From Thermasporomyces composti (GTDB taxonomy: Bacteria > Actinomycetota > Actinomycetes > Propionibacteriales > Actinopolymorphaceae): DNA of 64,000 nucleotides. The stretch is from the NCBI RefSeq assembly GCF_003386795.1, contig NZ_QTUC01000001.1, positions 1,178,001-1,242,000 of the forward strand, given 5' to 3'. Both the position numbers and the translations under genes were made by a program. Below are positions 35,727-44,682 of the stretch, piece by piece (the first letter of the stretch is position 1; each line of letters starts with the position of its first letter). The notes below the pieces were generated by a model. That model saw only the letters and a list, made by a program, of their open reading frames with translations, was not told where the DNA came from and did no database searches.

Positions 35727-36320
35727 CTACGGCCGCACCTCACCGCGGGTGCGCACAAGCTGGCCACCCAAGGGCGCCAGACCGAGTCCCTCCCACCTGC
35801 CGTAGCGGGGGTTGACTTCGACGCCGACCTCACGGGCGGTCTTGGCCACTTCCGCGCGAAGCCTCAGATCGACCTCCTGCTGATCCGCGACACTAGCCGG
35901 TCGCCTGCCCAGCAGCTTGACGGCGAGCTCGTCGGAATACGCGAGGAACCGCGCGTACTCGTCGATCAGCCCACGGGGGATCTGGCGCTGTTGCTGACGG
36001 AGCTCACGCTTCTCCCGGTCGATGTCGGCCTGGGTGACTCGGACGCCCAAGCGCTCCCCGGTCGCGGCAGCGAGCTTGAAGTCGATCATGACCCGGAGCA
36101 GGTTGCGCTGGGACTCGCCGACCACGGAGGTGTCGTTCGGGTTCGCCCCGACGAGCTCCAGGCCCTCCCTGACCTGCTCCTGGAGGAAGCTGACCGGGAT
36201 CGTCTCGTCGCCCACCCGAGCCGCGACGCTTGGGTCGTTCAGCGAGCCGCAGCCGGTCAGTCCGAGTCCGGCGACGAGGGCTAGTGCGGCGAACCGACGA
36301 GTGAGCCTCTGACCGACCAC
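35727..36320 (-). CDS. SurA N-terminal-domain lipoprotein
   Basis: A 197-residue secreted lipoprotein. The signal peptide ends with lipobox L-T-G-C near residue 25. Then V-G-D-E-T-I-P-V-S-F-L-Q-E-Q-V begins a SurA-N chaperone-like helical domain with V-T-Q-A-D-I-D-R-E. No PPIase domain follows, so it is probably a chaperone or periplasmic-space binding protein. GTG 36320 has GAGGAG upstream; the longer frame to 36479 is not supported. Same strand as mazG, 69 bases upstream of it. Confidence 0.85.
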   Translation of the reverse strand: MVGQRLTRRFAALALVAGLGLTGCGSLNDPSVAARVGDETIPVSFLQEQVREGLELVGANPNDTSVVGESQRNLLRVMIDFKLAAATGERLGVRVTQADIDREKRELRQQQRQIPRGLIDEYARFLAYSDELAVKLLGRRPASVADQQEVDLRLRAEVAKTAREVGVEVNPRYGRWEGLGLAPLGGQLVRTRGEVRP

Positions 36321-36482
36321 GGGACTCCTCTTGTTGTTCTCGTACGTCGTGGTTGTTCGTGGACGTGGGCGCCTTCCAGACGACCCGATCGTACGCAGCG
36401 CCCCGACGCCGGCGTTCGCCGGGCCAGGGTCCCCGAGCTCGAGATCACCGCAGCTCTCCGGGGTCGGGATCGCGGGCACCGA

Positions 36483-36854
36483 TCACTCGGAACGGGAGCG
36501 CCGGCTGGGGTGGACGGGGGTCGGAGGGTCGGGCGCGAGCGAGCCGTCGGGAGCGATGTGCTGGAAGATCTGGTCGACGAGCGTGAGGACGTGCGGGTCC
36601 TCGACGGCGTAGATGTGCCGCCGACCCACCCGGCGTGAGGTGACCAGCCCGGCGAGCCGGAGCTTGGCGAGGTGCTGGCTGACGGCTGCCACGGTGGCAC
36701 CGGTGTACTCGGCGAGCGTGCCGACGTCGTACTCCCCACGCGCGAGTAGCCAGACCAGGTGGAGTCGGGTGGGCGCGGAGAGCAGGTCGAAGGTTTCGGC
36801 GGCGGCCTTCAGCTGCGGTCCAGTGGGCCCGTCGACGCGAGGATCGGTGCTCAT
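36483..36854 (-). CDS. ArsR/SmtB family metal-sensing repressor (alpha5 type)
   Basis: A 123-residue winged-helix repressor. The HTH is T-G-A-T-V-A-A-V-S-Q-H-L-A-K-L and the wing is S-R-R-V-G-R-R-H-I-Y. In the C-terminal helix, D-P-H-V-L-T-L-V-D-Q-I-F-Q-H shows D-x-H-x10-H, the alpha5 metal site of SmtB, CzrA and NmtR (Zn, Co or Ni sensors). The fourth ligand is not obvious. Divergent from the GDT1 gene, whose promoter overlaps a candidate operator, so it likely controls both. Confidence 0.88.
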   Translation of the reverse strand: MSTDPRVDGPTGPQLKAAAETFDLLSAPTRLHLVWLLARGEYDVGTLAEYTGATVAAVSQHLAKLRLAGLVTSRRVGRRHIYAVEDPHVLTLVDQIFQHIAPDGSLAPDPPTPVHPSRRSRSE

Positions 36855-36923
36855 GTCCCGTCCGATTGTTCCCCACGGGTCCGCCTGGCTGACGGTGAGG
36901 GTGTGGCGAAGCTCACATTCTTC

Positions 36924-36943
36924 TATTACTTGCGCAACTATTT
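36924..36943. promoter_or_regulatory. Candidate ArsR operator
   Basis: An imperfect 20-base palindrome centred on TTGCGCAA with AT-rich flanks, in an otherwise GC-rich region. It lies between the ArsR start and the TTGACA box of the GDT1 transcript, overlapping the latter by two bases. Suited to repress that promoter. Confidence 0.4.
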
Positions 36944-36971
36944 GACAATCAGCGTCAGCGCCGGGCAGGCT
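36942..36971 (+). promoter_or_regulatory. Promoter of the GDT1 riboswitch transcript
   Basis: TTGACA (36942-36947) and CAGGCT (36966-36971) are separated by 18 bases. The likely start is near 36978, just before the riboswitch. Confidence 0.5.
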
Positions 36972-36977
36972 GGACCG

Positions 36978-37085
36978 CGCGGAGGGGAGTAGCCCCCAAC
37001 GCCGTGGTCGACACGCTGGCGCTGACCCGCGCCCGGCCCGGCGGCCTACGCGACGCGGAGGCGGGCGAGACCTTCGACCCAGGCG
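36978..37085 (+). promoter_or_regulatory. yybP-ykoY manganese riboswitch
   Basis: The two conserved metal-docking loops are visible: GGGGAGTAGC at 36984-36993 and GCGAGACCTTCG at 37065-37076, separated by a variable helical arm. Both match the yybP-ykoY consensus as I remember it. This class binds Mn2+ and commonly controls UPF0016/GDT1-type exporters, which is the gene that follows. An ORF reading through this element (from 37004) is not the real protein start. Confidence 0.8.
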
Positions 37086-37106
37086 GCACGCCGGGTCGAG
37101 GGCACG

Positions 37107-37128
37107 CCTCGATCCGGCCGGATCGAGG
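37107..37128 (+). promoter_or_regulatory. SD-sequestering hairpin (riboswitch expression platform)
   Basis: A 22-base perfect palindrome whose 3' arm ends in GAGG, the core of the GAGGA ribosome site for GTG 37139. When folded it hides the ribosome site, so Mn2+ binding to the upstream aptamer could open it and turn translation on. Confidence 0.55.
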
Positions 37129-37138
37129 AACGGACGAC

Positions 37139-37726
37139 GTGGACGCACTCACCACGAGCTTTCTGGTCAGCTTCGGCGTCATCTTCGTCGCCGAGCTCGG
37201 CGACAAGTCCCAGCTCATGGCGATCACCTTCGCCAGCCGCTACAACGCCACCCAGGTGCTGGTCGGCATCAGCCTCGCCACCGCCGTGGTGCACGCCCTC
37301 TCGGTGGGCCTGGGCTACGGCCTCGGCGCCAACCTCCCCACGGCCTGGGTGTCCTTGGCGGCAGCCCTCGCCTTCGTCGGGTTCGGCATCTGGACAGTGC
37401 GCGGCGACAGCCTGTCGGAGACCGAGAAGCAACGGGCACAGCGAAGCGGGCGAGCCGCGATCATCGCCGTCACGGTGGCCTTCTTCCTCGCCGAGCTCGG
37501 CGACAAGACCATGCTCGCCACCGTCACCCTGGCCACTCACCACGAGTCCTTCGGCACCTGGTTCGGCTCGACGCTGGGCATGGTCGCCGCCGACGCGGTC
37601 GCCATCCTCGTCGGACACCAGCTCGGCAAGCGGCTCCCAGAGCGGGCCGTCCGGTACGGCGCCGCCGCGCTCTTCGTCGTCATCGGTCTGTGGCTGCTGG
37701 CGGACGCCGTTCCCCAGCTGGTCTGA
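37139..37726 (+). CDS. TMEM165/GDT1 family (UPF0016) manganese exporter
   Basis: A 195-residue membrane protein with six TM helices in two repeats. Each repeat carries the family motif E-x-G-D-K (A-E-L-G-D-K-S near residue 19, A-E-L-G-D-K-T near 122), which forms the cation site. Members export Mn2+ (and Ca2+ in eukaryotes). GTG 37139 was chosen because GAGGA lies nine bases upstream and everything 5' of it is the riboswitch. Regulated by the Mn riboswitch and probably by the divergent ArsR protein. Confidence 0.9.
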   Translation: MDALTTSFLVSFGVIFVAELGDKSQLMAITFASRYNATQVLVGISLATAVVHALSVGLGYGLGANLPTAWVSLAAALAFVGFGIWTVRGDSLSETEKQRAQRSGRAAIIAVTVAFFLAELGDKTMLATVTLATHHESFGTWFGSTLGMVAADAVAILVGHQLGKRLPERAVRYGAAALFVVIGLWLLADAVPQLV

Positions 37727-37790
37727 GGGCTCCATCCGGTCCGCCCGCCAGGCCCCGTCACCAGGCGGGGTCCGGCCCCGGAGCAACGAC

Positions 37791-37823
37791 GTGGCCCGGC
37801 CCCTCACACCGGGGCCGGGCCAC
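37791..37823. terminator. Bidirectional terminator hairpin
   Basis: A perfect 13-bp GC-rich stem with a 7-base loop between the convergent GDT1 and aldo/keto reductase genes. No U-tract. Confidence 0.7.
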
Positions 37824-37845
37824 CGCACGTGGACGCGACTGAGCG

Positions 37846-38676
37846 TCAGCCCTCGAACTCGTCCGGGTTGCCGCCGGTGCGCATGCCTTTGTCGAGGCCG
37901 CTGATCTCGTCGACCTCCTCGACCGTCAGCTCGAAGTCGAACACGTCGAAGTTCTCCTTGATGCGCGACGGCGTGACCGACTTCGGAATGACGATGTTCC
38001 CCAGCGCCAGGTGCCAGCGGATGACCACCTGAGCGGGGGTCTTGCCGTACTTCTCGGCGATGCGCGTGATCACCGGGTCCTTGAGCAGGTCCCCACCGCG
38101 CGCGAGCGGGCTCCACGCCTCGGTGGCGATACCGTTCTGGGCGTTGAACTCCCGCAGCTCGGCCTGGACGAGGTAAGGGTGCAGCTCGATCTGGTTGAGC
38201 GCGGGAACCGTGGTCGTCTCCTGGAACAGCCGGCGCAGGTGGTGGGGGTGGAAGTTGGAGACGCCGATGGCGCGCACGACACCGTCGCTGTACAGCTTCT
38301 CGAAGGCCCGCCACGTCTCCACGTACTTGTCCTTGCGGGGGCAGGGCCAGTGGATCAGGTAGAGGTCGATGTAGTCGAGCTTGAGGCGACGCAAACTCTC
38401 ATCGAACGCCTTCAGCGTGCTGTCGTAACCCTGCTCGCTGTTCCACAGCTTGGTGGTGACGAACACCTCCTCCCGGGGAATGCCGGACGCCGCGATCGCC
38501 TTGCCGGTCCCCTCTTCGTTGCCGTAGGCCGCGGCCGTGTCGATGCTCCGGTACCCCACCTCGAGGGCGGTCGTGACAGCGTCCACCACCTGGTCGTTGG
38601 GGATCTGCCAGACCCCGAAACCCAGCTGGGGGATCTGGACGCCGTTGTTGAGGGTTCGCATGGGAACGCTGCTCAT
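37846..38676 (-). CDS. Aldo/keto reductase (2,5-diketo-gluconate reductase type)
   Basis: A 276-residue NADPH-dependent reductase. The full catalytic tetrad is visible: Asp and Tyr in D-T-A-A-A-Y-G-N-E, Lys in V-T-T-K-L-W, His in Y-L-I-H-W-P. The C-terminal I-P-K-S-V-T-P-S-R-I-K-E-N binds the NADPH phosphate. Resembles Corynebacterium 2,5-DKG reductases; the true substrate is unknown. ATG 38676 has GGAGGT about ten bases upstream, favouring it over GTG 38694. Confidence 0.92.
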   Translation of the reverse strand: MSSVPMRTLNNGVQIPQLGFGVWQIPNDQVVDAVTTALEVGYRSIDTAAAYGNEEGTGKAIAASGIPREEVFVTTKLWNSEQGYDSTLKAFDESLRRLKLDYIDLYLIHWPCPRKDKYVETWRAFEKLYSDGVVRAIGVSNFHPHHLRRLFQETTTVPALNQIELHPYLVQAELREFNAQNGIATEAWSPLARGGDLLKDPVITRIAEKYGKTPAQVVIRWHLALGNIVIPKSVTPSRIKENFDVFDFELTVEEVDEISGLDKGMRTGGNPDEFEG

Positions 38677-38824
38677 CGAATACGGGACCTCCACGTCAGG
38701 TCATGTCGTGTCGCGCCTATTGTCAGGCGAGCCAACGGCACCCATCAGATCACACAGATGCGGCTGCCTCCACCGCCGTGACGACCTGGACCGGACGACG
38801 GCACTCTCCGATCGCCCCTGACGG

Positions 38825-39748
38825 CTACCTGGCCGGGATCGGGGCCGACGTGGTGGACGTGGGGAACGGCGTCGGTGTCCGCTCAGGCCACGGGATCGGC
38901 ACCGGCGGCACTGGCCTCGACGTCGGCCTGGACGTCGGACTCGGCGTCGGCTCCGGTGTGGGGCTCGGCGCCGGGTCGGTGGTCGGCGCCGGGTCGGTGG
39001 TCGGCGCCGGGTCGGTGGTCGGCTCGGGTGAGGGCTCGCTCGTCGGCCCTGGTTCTGTGGTGGGCTCCGGCGTCGGCTCGGTCGTGGGTGTCGGCGTCGG
39101 CTCGGTCGTGGGTGTCGGCGTCGGCTCGGTCGTGGGTGTCGGCGTCGGCTCGGTCGTGGGTGTCGGCGTCGGCGAGGGCTCGAGCGTGGGATCACTCGTC
39201 GGCTCGGAGTCCGAGGTCGGTGACGGCTCCGGTCCGCGCGGCGACGGGTCGGCCGGCGACGGTGTCGGCTCACCCGAAGACTGACCGGAGTGCCACGGCG
39301 ACCCAGCAGCTCGTGCCGTCGTGGCGGCTGGCCTCGCCGCGTGGACGAGCGGCGACGGGACCGGCGACGTGGGCGCCAGGATCGGCGAGCCTTTGCTCAC
39401 CGGCGCGTCAGCGGACGGAGCGCGGGAGCCACCAACCCGCTGCGTGTCGCGCTCGGACGGCAGCGTGAAGCCCCGCGACAGGCTCTGCGCCACCGTCGGC
39501 GGCCCCGAGGCCACCGGGCCGCCCTCGTTCGGCCCGAAGACCACCCAGCCGACGCCGGCGGCGGTGCTCAGTCCGACGAGGCATCCGACCGTGACAGCGA
39601 TGGGAACGGCTCGCTGCTCCATCCAGGTCCAGGCTGAGCTGACCCGGCCCTCCCCCTGGGGGCGTTCACCCCGGTGGCGGCCGCGTTGGTCTCGACGGCT
39701 CCCCACGGCGGGCAGGCGTACGGTCTCCTCCGACATCTCGGGCTTCAT
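38825..39748 (-). CDS. Single-pass membrane protein with Pro/Thr repeat tail
   Basis: A 307-residue protein. A short charged cytoplasmic N-terminus (1-45) precedes one TM helix (about 48-70) and a long outer part. From about residue 165 to the end it is almost only Pro, Thr, Ser, Glu and Ala, with T-E-P-T-P-T-P-T repeated four times and T-T-D-P-A-P three times. Such stalks are typically O-mannosylated in actinomycetes and span the cell wall. No enzymatic domain is seen. ATG 39748 has GGGGAGGG upstream. Confidence 0.75.
   Translation of the reverse strand: MKPEMSEETVRLPAVGSRRDQRGRHRGERPQGEGRVSSAWTWMEQRAVPIAVTVGCLVGLSTAAGVGWVVFGPNEGGPVASGPPTVAQSLSRGFTLPSERDTQRVGGSRAPSADAPVSKGSPILAPTSPVPSPLVHAARPAATTARAAGSPWHSGQSSGEPTPSPADPSPRGPEPSPTSDSEPTSDPTLEPSPTPTPTTEPTPTPTTEPTPTPTTEPTPTPTTEPTPEPTTEPGPTSEPSPEPTTDPAPTTDPAPTTDPAPSPTPEPTPSPTSRPTSRPVPPVPIPWPERTPTPFPTSTTSAPIPAR
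38970..39023. repeat. Three 18-bp tandem repeats (six-residue units)
   Basis: Three copies of the unit GCCGGGTCGGTGGTCGGC within the Pro/Thr-repeat gene. Coding minisatellite, likely to vary in copy number. Confidence 0.85.
39071..39166. repeat. Four perfect 24-bp tandem repeats (eight-residue units)
   Basis: Four identical 24-base units encode the T-E-P-T-P-T-P-T repeat. Identity at the base level suggests recent duplication by slippage or unequal recombination. Confidence 0.9.
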
Positions 39749-39933
39749 CGGCCCTCCCCGGCTATCGCGTCGACCTCCTGCGATGCCCCCGTACTGGCTC
39801 AGCCGACGCAAACCCTAGCTGATTGCCTTTGCGGGCCAGACGGTCACGATCCGTAGCAATGGGGCGGGAAGTCTCGCGAAATGATCACGGACAGTGAGTG
39901 AGGCACGGGATACAGCGGGCGAAGGCCAGGCGA

Positions 39934-42900
39934 CTACCTCGCTGGTACGGCCGCGCCGTCCAGCAAGACCGCGTCGATGAGCTCGCGGGCCCAGGCCAGC
40001 AACTCCACATCGCGCAGCGGTTGACCGCCGATCGGCGCCGTCGTCGGCCGCGGGACCAGAATCGTCCGGATCGGCCGCTTCACCACCGACCGGGGATACA
40101 GGCGGGTCAGCCGCAGCTCCTGGCTCTCCCGCAGCTCCACCGGGCTGAACCGCACCTGGTTGCCCTGCAGCGTGACATCGGTGAGGCCCGCCTTCCGGGC
40201 ATGAATCCGGAACCTCGCCACCTCCAGGAGGTTCTCCACCGGACGGGGCATCGGGCCGTACCGGTCGACCAGCTCGTCGGCGACCTGGTCGACCTCCGCC
40301 AGGTCCCGGACGGCGGCCAGGCGCTGGTACATCTCCAGACGCAGCCGCTGGCTGTCGATGTAGTCGCGCGGCAGGTGCGCGTCGACCGGCAGCTCGACCT
40401 TGACCTCGGCCTCCTCGGGCTCCGCCTCCCCGCGAAACTCGGCCACAGCCTCGCCCACCAGTCGCACGTACAAGTCGAAACCGACGTCGGCGATGTGGCC
40501 GGACTGCTCGTCCCCCAGCAGGTTGCCGGCACCGCGAATCTCGAGGTCCTTCATCGCCACCGCCATGCCGGCGCCGAGCTCGGAGTGCTGCGCGAGCGTG
40601 GCCAGCCGCTCGTGCGCGGTCTCGGTGAGCGGCCGCTCGGGCGGATAGAAGAAGTAGGCGTACGCACGCTCCCGGCCGCGTCCCACGCGACCCCGCATCT
40701 GGTGCAGCTGCGACAGGCCGAACAGGTCGGCGCGCTCCATGATCAACGTGTTCGCGTTGGAGATGTCCAGGCCCGCCTCCACGATCGTCGTGCAGACCAG
40801 GACGTCGGCGCGGCGCTCCCAGAAGTCGAGCATCACCTGCTCCAGGCGGTGCTCGCCCATCTGGCCGTGCCCGACGACCACCCGCGCCTCCGGCACGAGC
40901 TCCCGGATCCGCGCGGCCGCCTTCTCGATCGTCTGCACCCGGTTGTGCACGTAGAAGACCTGGCCCTCACGGAGCAGCTCGCGTCGGATCGCGGCGACGA
41001 CCTGGCGCTCGTCGTACGGGCCGACGAACGTCAGCACGGGGTGGCGCTCTTCCGGCGGCGTCATGATGGTGGACATCTCGCGGATGCCGGTGATCGCCAT
41101 CTCGAGGGTGCGCGGGATCGGGGTCGCCGACATGGTGAGCACGTCGACACTGGTGCGCAGCGTCTTGAGCTTCTCCTTGTGCTCGACGCCGAAACGCTGC
41201 TCCTCGTCGACGACGATGAGGCCGAGGTCCTTGAACCTCACCTCGTCGCCGAGCAGTCGGTGCGTCCCGATGACGACGTCCACGGTGCCCGCCGCCAGGC
41301 CGCTGATGACCTCCTGGGCCTCCTTGTCGGTCTGGAACCGCGACAGCGCCTTGACCGTGACCGGGAACGGCGCGAACCGCTCCGAGAACGTGGCGTAGTG
41401 CTGCTGCACGAGCAGCGTGGTCGGGACGAGAACGGCCACCTGCTTCCCGTCCTGCACCGCCTTGAAGGCCGCCCGAACCGCGATCTCGGTCTTGCCGTAC
41501 CCGACGTCGCCGCAGATCAGCCGGTCCATCGGCACGGGCTTCTCCATGTCCCGCTTGACGTCCTCGATGGTGGCGAGCTGGTCGGGCGTCTCGACGTAGG
41601 GGAAGGCGTCCTCCAGCTCACGCTGCCACGGCGTGTCCGGACCGAACGCGTGCCCGGGCGTCGCTTGTCGCGCGGCGTAGAGCTTGATGAGCTCGCTCGC
41701 GATCTCGCGGACCGCCTTCCGCGCGCGGCGCTTCCGCTTGGCCCAGTCCGAACCACCGAGCCGGTCGAGGCTGGGCTGCTCACCGCCGACGTAGCGGGTG
41801 ACCTGGTCGAGCTGGTCGGTCGGCACGAAGAGCCGGTCGCCGGGCTGGCCTCGCTTGCTGGGGGCGTACTCGATGACGAGGTACTCGCGCGTCGCTCGCT
41901 GCTGGCCGCTGCCGACGGTGCGCTCCACCATCTCCACGTACCGGCCGACCCCGTGCTGCTCATGGACGACGTAGTCCCCGGGACGCAGCTCGAGCGGGTC
42001 GATCGTGCGCCGCCTTCGGCTCGGCATCCGGCGCTGGTCCTTGGTCGAGACACCCGCTCGACCAGCGATGTCGGCCTCGGTGAGGACGGCGAGACGCAGC
42101 CCGGGCGCGACGAAACCGCGGTCGATCTGCCCGCAGGTCACATGGACGAGGGCCGCCTCCGGCGGCGCGGCGAGCTGGTCGACGAACCGGGCTGGAACCT
42201 CGCGATCCCGCAGAACCTCCACCATGCGCTGGGCGGGTCCATGGCCCTCGGTGACGAACACCACCCGCCAGGCGTCGTGGACCCAGCCGCGAACGTCGGC
42301 GACCATGGCCTCGGTGTTGCCGCGGTAACCGTCCGTGGCCTGGGCGTCGACCGACGTCGACTCGACCGCTCCCTGCTCGACGTCGATGTCGACCTGAACC
42401 AGCTCGCCGGCCTCCGTCCGGACCGGCTCCGACGGCGTGGTCCGCTCCGCTGTGAAGGGCGAGATGCTCCACCAGGCCAGACCGTGGTCGAGCGCGTGGC
42501 GACGGACATCCGCGAGCGACCGGTAGGCCGCCTCACCGAGGTCGATCGGCGCCTTGCCGCCCGCGGCCGCCGCCGCCCAGCTCGCCTCGAGGAACTCCTT
42601 GCTGGTCGCCACGAGGTCGTGCGCCCGGCTCCGCACCCGCTCGGGGTCACAGACCAGCACGTGGGTGCCGGCGGGCATGAGGTCGAGCAGGAGCTCCATC
42701 TCGTCGACCAGCACGGGCGCGAGCGACTCCATGCCCTCGACGGCGTGACCGTGGGCGAGCTTCTCGAACAGCTCGGCCAGCTCAGGGTGCTCCTGAGCGA
42801 GCTTGGCCGCGCGCTCGCGCACCTGATCGGTCAGCAGCAGCTCACGGCAGGGTGGCGCGTACAGCCCATGCTCGGCGCGACCGAGGGAACGCTGGTCGGC

Positions 42901-43563
42901 GACCCGGAACGACCGGATCTCGTCGACCTCGTCCCCGAACAGCTCCACCCGGACCGGGTGCTCCTCCGTGGGCGGGAAGACGTCCACGATCCCGCCGCGA
43001 ACGGCGAACTCGCCCCGACGCTCGACCAGGTCGACGCGGGTGTAGGCGGCCGCCACGAGCCGCTCGACGAGCTCGTCCAGGTCGCACTGGTCGCCCTCGC
43101 GCAACGACACTGGCTCCAAGTCGGCGAGCCCGCGCACCTGCGGCTGGAGCACGCTCCGCACCGGCGCGACGACCACCTGCGGAGCCGGCGCCTCCTTGGT
43201 GGGGTGGACCAGCCTGCGCAGCACGGCCAGCCGACGCCCCACGGTGTCGGAGCGCGGGGACAACCGCTCGTGCGGCAGCGTCTCCCACGCCGGGTAGTAG
43301 GCCACCGCGTCGTCGTCGCCCAGCAGGCTTCGCAGCGCCGAGGTGAGCTCCTCCGCCTCGCGCCCGGTCGCCGTCACCGCCAGGACGGGACGGTCGGCGC
43401 CGCCCAGCTCGCGAGGCGCAGCGATCGCCGCGACCGCGAACGGCTGAAACGGCTTCGGCGCGGTGATGTCCAAGGGGGCGGCAGCAGGTGCCCGGGCCGC
43501 CTCGACCGCCGAGGCGATCGTGGGGTCGGCGGTGACGAGTGCGACGAGTCCAGTGAGGCTCAT
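39934..43563 (-). CDS. mfd: Transcription-repair coupling factor
   Basis: A 1209-residue ATPase that removes RNA polymerase stalled at lesions and recruits UvrA. Order of parts: UvrB-like N-terminal region (1-about 480), CarD-like RNA polymerase interaction domain around 520-590 ([15 protein letters not shown]), then the RecG-like translocase with Walker A G-D-V-G-Y-G-K-T near residue 682, D-E-E-Q-R-F-G near 783, and R-V-G-R-G (motif VI). A TRCF C-terminal domain closes it. ATG 43563 has AAGGA upstream. Full length for the family. Confidence 0.96.
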   Translation of the reverse strand: MSLTGLVALVTADPTIASAVEAARAPAAAPLDITAPKPFQPFAVAAIAAPRELGGADRPVLAVTATGREAEELTSALRSLLGDDDAVAYYPAWETLPHERLSPRSDTVGRRLAVLRRLVHPTKEAPAPQVVVAPVRSVLQPQVRGLADLEPVSLREGDQCDLDELVERLVAAAYTRVDLVERRGEFAVRGGIVDVFPPTEEHPVRVELFGDEVDEIRSFRVADQRSLGRAEHGLYAPPCRELLLTDQVRERAAKLAQEHPELAELFEKLAHGHAVEGMESLAPVLVDEMELLLDLMPAGTHVLVCDPERVRSRAHDLVATSKEFLEASWAAAAAGGKAPIDLGEAAYRSLADVRRHALDHGLAWWSISPFTAERTTPSEPVRTEAGELVQVDIDVEQGAVESTSVDAQATDGYRGNTEAMVADVRGWVHDAWRVVFVTEGHGPAQRMVEVLRDREVPARFVDQLAAPPEAALVHVTCGQIDRGFVAPGLRLAVLTEADIAGRAGVSTKDQRRMPSRRRRTIDPLELRPGDYVVHEQHGVGRYVEMVERTVGSGQQRATREYLVIEYAPSKRGQPGDRLFVPTDQLDQVTRYVGGEQPSLDRLGGSDWAKRKRRARKAVREIASELIKLYAARQATPGHAFGPDTPWQRELEDAFPYVETPDQLATIEDVKRDMEKPVPMDRLICGDVGYGKTEIAVRAAFKAVQDGKQVAVLVPTTLLVQQHYATFSERFAPFPVTVKALSRFQTDKEAQEVISGLAAGTVDVVIGTHRLLGDEVRFKDLGLIVVDEEQRFGVEHKEKLKTLRTSVDVLTMSATPIPRTLEMAITGIREMSTIMTPPEERHPVLTFVGPYDERQVVAAIRRELLREGQVFYVHNRVQTIEKAAARIRELVPEARVVVGHGQMGEHRLEQVMLDFWERRADVLVCTTIVEAGLDISNANTLIMERADLFGLSQLHQMRGRVGRGRERAYAYFFYPPERPLTETAHERLATLAQHSELGAGMAVAMKDLEIRGAGNLLGDEQSGHIADVGFDLYVRLVGEAVAEFRGEAEPEEAEVKVELPVDAHLPRDYIDSQRLRLEMYQRLAAVRDLAEVDQVADELVDRYGPMPRPVENLLEVARFRIHARKAGLTDVTLQGNQVRFSPVELRESQELRLTRLYPRSVVKRPIRTILVPRPTTAPIGGQPLRDVELLAWARELIDAVLLDGAAVPAR

Positions 43564-43740
43564 GGGATCCTTGCCAGGGCGAGCGGGACGCGGACATCAC
43601 GAACGCCCCGGTTCGCGTCGCGGACCGGGGTGCCTGGACAAGGCTAGCGCGGAGCGGCGACCGTCCCAGGCGGGCCGAGGCGTCCGTCGGTGAACGACGG
43701 ACAGGACAGGGCGAGAGACGCAAAGACGGACGAACGGGGT

Positions 43741-43759
43741 CGGGCCTCCGCGAGGCCCG
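43741..43759 (-). terminator. Hairpin after the sulfotransferase operon
   Basis: A 7-bp stem with loop CCGCG just past the sulfotransferase stop at 43765. A likely end for the 48427-43765 operon; no U-tract. Confidence 0.4.
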
Positions 43760-43764
43760 GCGGG

Positions 43765-44682
43765 TCAGCGCCGCCAGATCGGCGTCCGTCCGAGGATCTT
43801 CGCCAGCTCCTCGTCGAGGGGGAGGAAGTACTCGTCCAGCTTCTTGCGGACGTGCTCGGGCATGGGGTCGCCATCACGAGCGTTGTGTCGCTCGAATGAC
43901 GGAGGCAGCCAGGAGGGCAGACCCAGGAACGCGAGCACCTCCTCGTAGACCTCCTCGGGCCGGGCGAAGAAGTCCTCGCTCTCGATGATGTGCACCTGGT
44001 CCCGGTCGAACAGCTCGAACACCCTCCGGAGCTGCTCGGCGTACCGGCCGCGCGTGACGTACGCGTGGTGACGGTGCGAGTAGCTCTCGTAACCCGGCTC
44101 GGTGCGCAGTCGCTCCTCCTCGCCGGCGAGTCGCTCCTCCTCCAGCTCCAGGGCGCGTTCGAACGGCTCGGTCTCGAAGCCCCGGGCGACCGCGTGCTTC
44201 CATGCCGAGTAGGCCCGCTCGACCGGGTTGCGGATCATGATGAGGAGCCGGACACCGGGCAGATCACGGGCGATCCGGGGCAGTGCCAGCGGGTGGTAGA
44301 GGTAGTAGCCGCTGGACTCCATCGCCTGAGGCTCGCCCGAGCCGACGGACCAGTCACCGGCTCGCCGCCGCGCCGTGGACAGCAGCGGGAAGTGTCCGCG
44401 GTACCACGCCGGTCCGCGGTGGTAGTTGAGGTCGAAGTAGTTGACGCCTTTGTGCAGGATGGGCCCCGCCACCACGGGGTGAGCGATGAGCGCCCGGTGG
44501 AGGGACGTCGTGCCACAGCGCTGACCGCCGACGATCAGGAAGCTGGGCATGAGGCGACCACCGGACGTGTAGCGGCCGATCGTTCGGGTCACCGCCCGGC
44601 CCGACCGCCTCACCCACGGCGGTGCCGCTGCCTTGAGTGCCGCCAGTCCTCCCCCTGATCCCCGAGGAAGCGTCCCACTCAC
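43765..44682 (-). CDS. PAPS-dependent sulfotransferase
   Basis: A 305-residue sulfotransferase. The 5'-phosphosulfate loop V-G-G-Q-R-C-G-T-T-S lies near residue 51 and the 3'-phosphate motif R-N-P-V-E-R-A-Y-S-A-W near 153. It moves sulfate from PAPS to a hydroxyl, usually on a sugar, and resembles the heparan/chondroitin sulfotransferase group. Its GTG overlaps the stop of the AMIN-like lipoprotein gene (GTGA). As part of a polysaccharide island it probably sulfates the polymer or its glycolipid precursor (inference). Confidence 0.88.
   Translation of the reverse strand: MSGTLPRGSGGGLAALKAAAPPWVRRSGRAVTRTIGRYTSGGRLMPSFLIVGGQRCGTTSLHRALIAHPVVAGPILHKGVNYFDLNYHRGPAWYRGHFPLLSTARRRAGDWSVGSGEPQAMESSGYYLYHPLALPRIARDLPGVRLLIMIRNPVERAYSAWKHAVARGFETEPFERALELEEERLAGEEERLRTEPGYESYSHRHHAYVTRGRYAEQLRRVFELFDRDQVHIIESEDFFARPEEVYEEVLAFLGLPSWLPPSFERHNARDGDPMPEHVRKKLDEYFLPLDEELAKILGRTPIWRR

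Noticed and set aside
37004-37138. An N-terminal extension of the GDT1 protein from GTG 37004
   Set aside because: This stretch contains the riboswitch and the SD-sequestering palindrome; GTG 37139 has the proper ribosome site and fits the family N-terminus.
38970-39166. Intergenic repeat array or CRISPR
   Set aside because: The repeats are in frame within a gene and encode a Pro/Thr stalk.
43606-43630. 7-bp hairpin upstream of mfd
   Set aside because: The stem is short with an 11-base loop; it could be a leader structure, but nothing supports a regulatory class.
39898-43647. A 1249-codon plus-strand reading frame opposite mfd
   Set aside because: Shadow frame created by GC-biased third positions; composition lacks any domain, while mfd on the minus strand is complete with all motifs.
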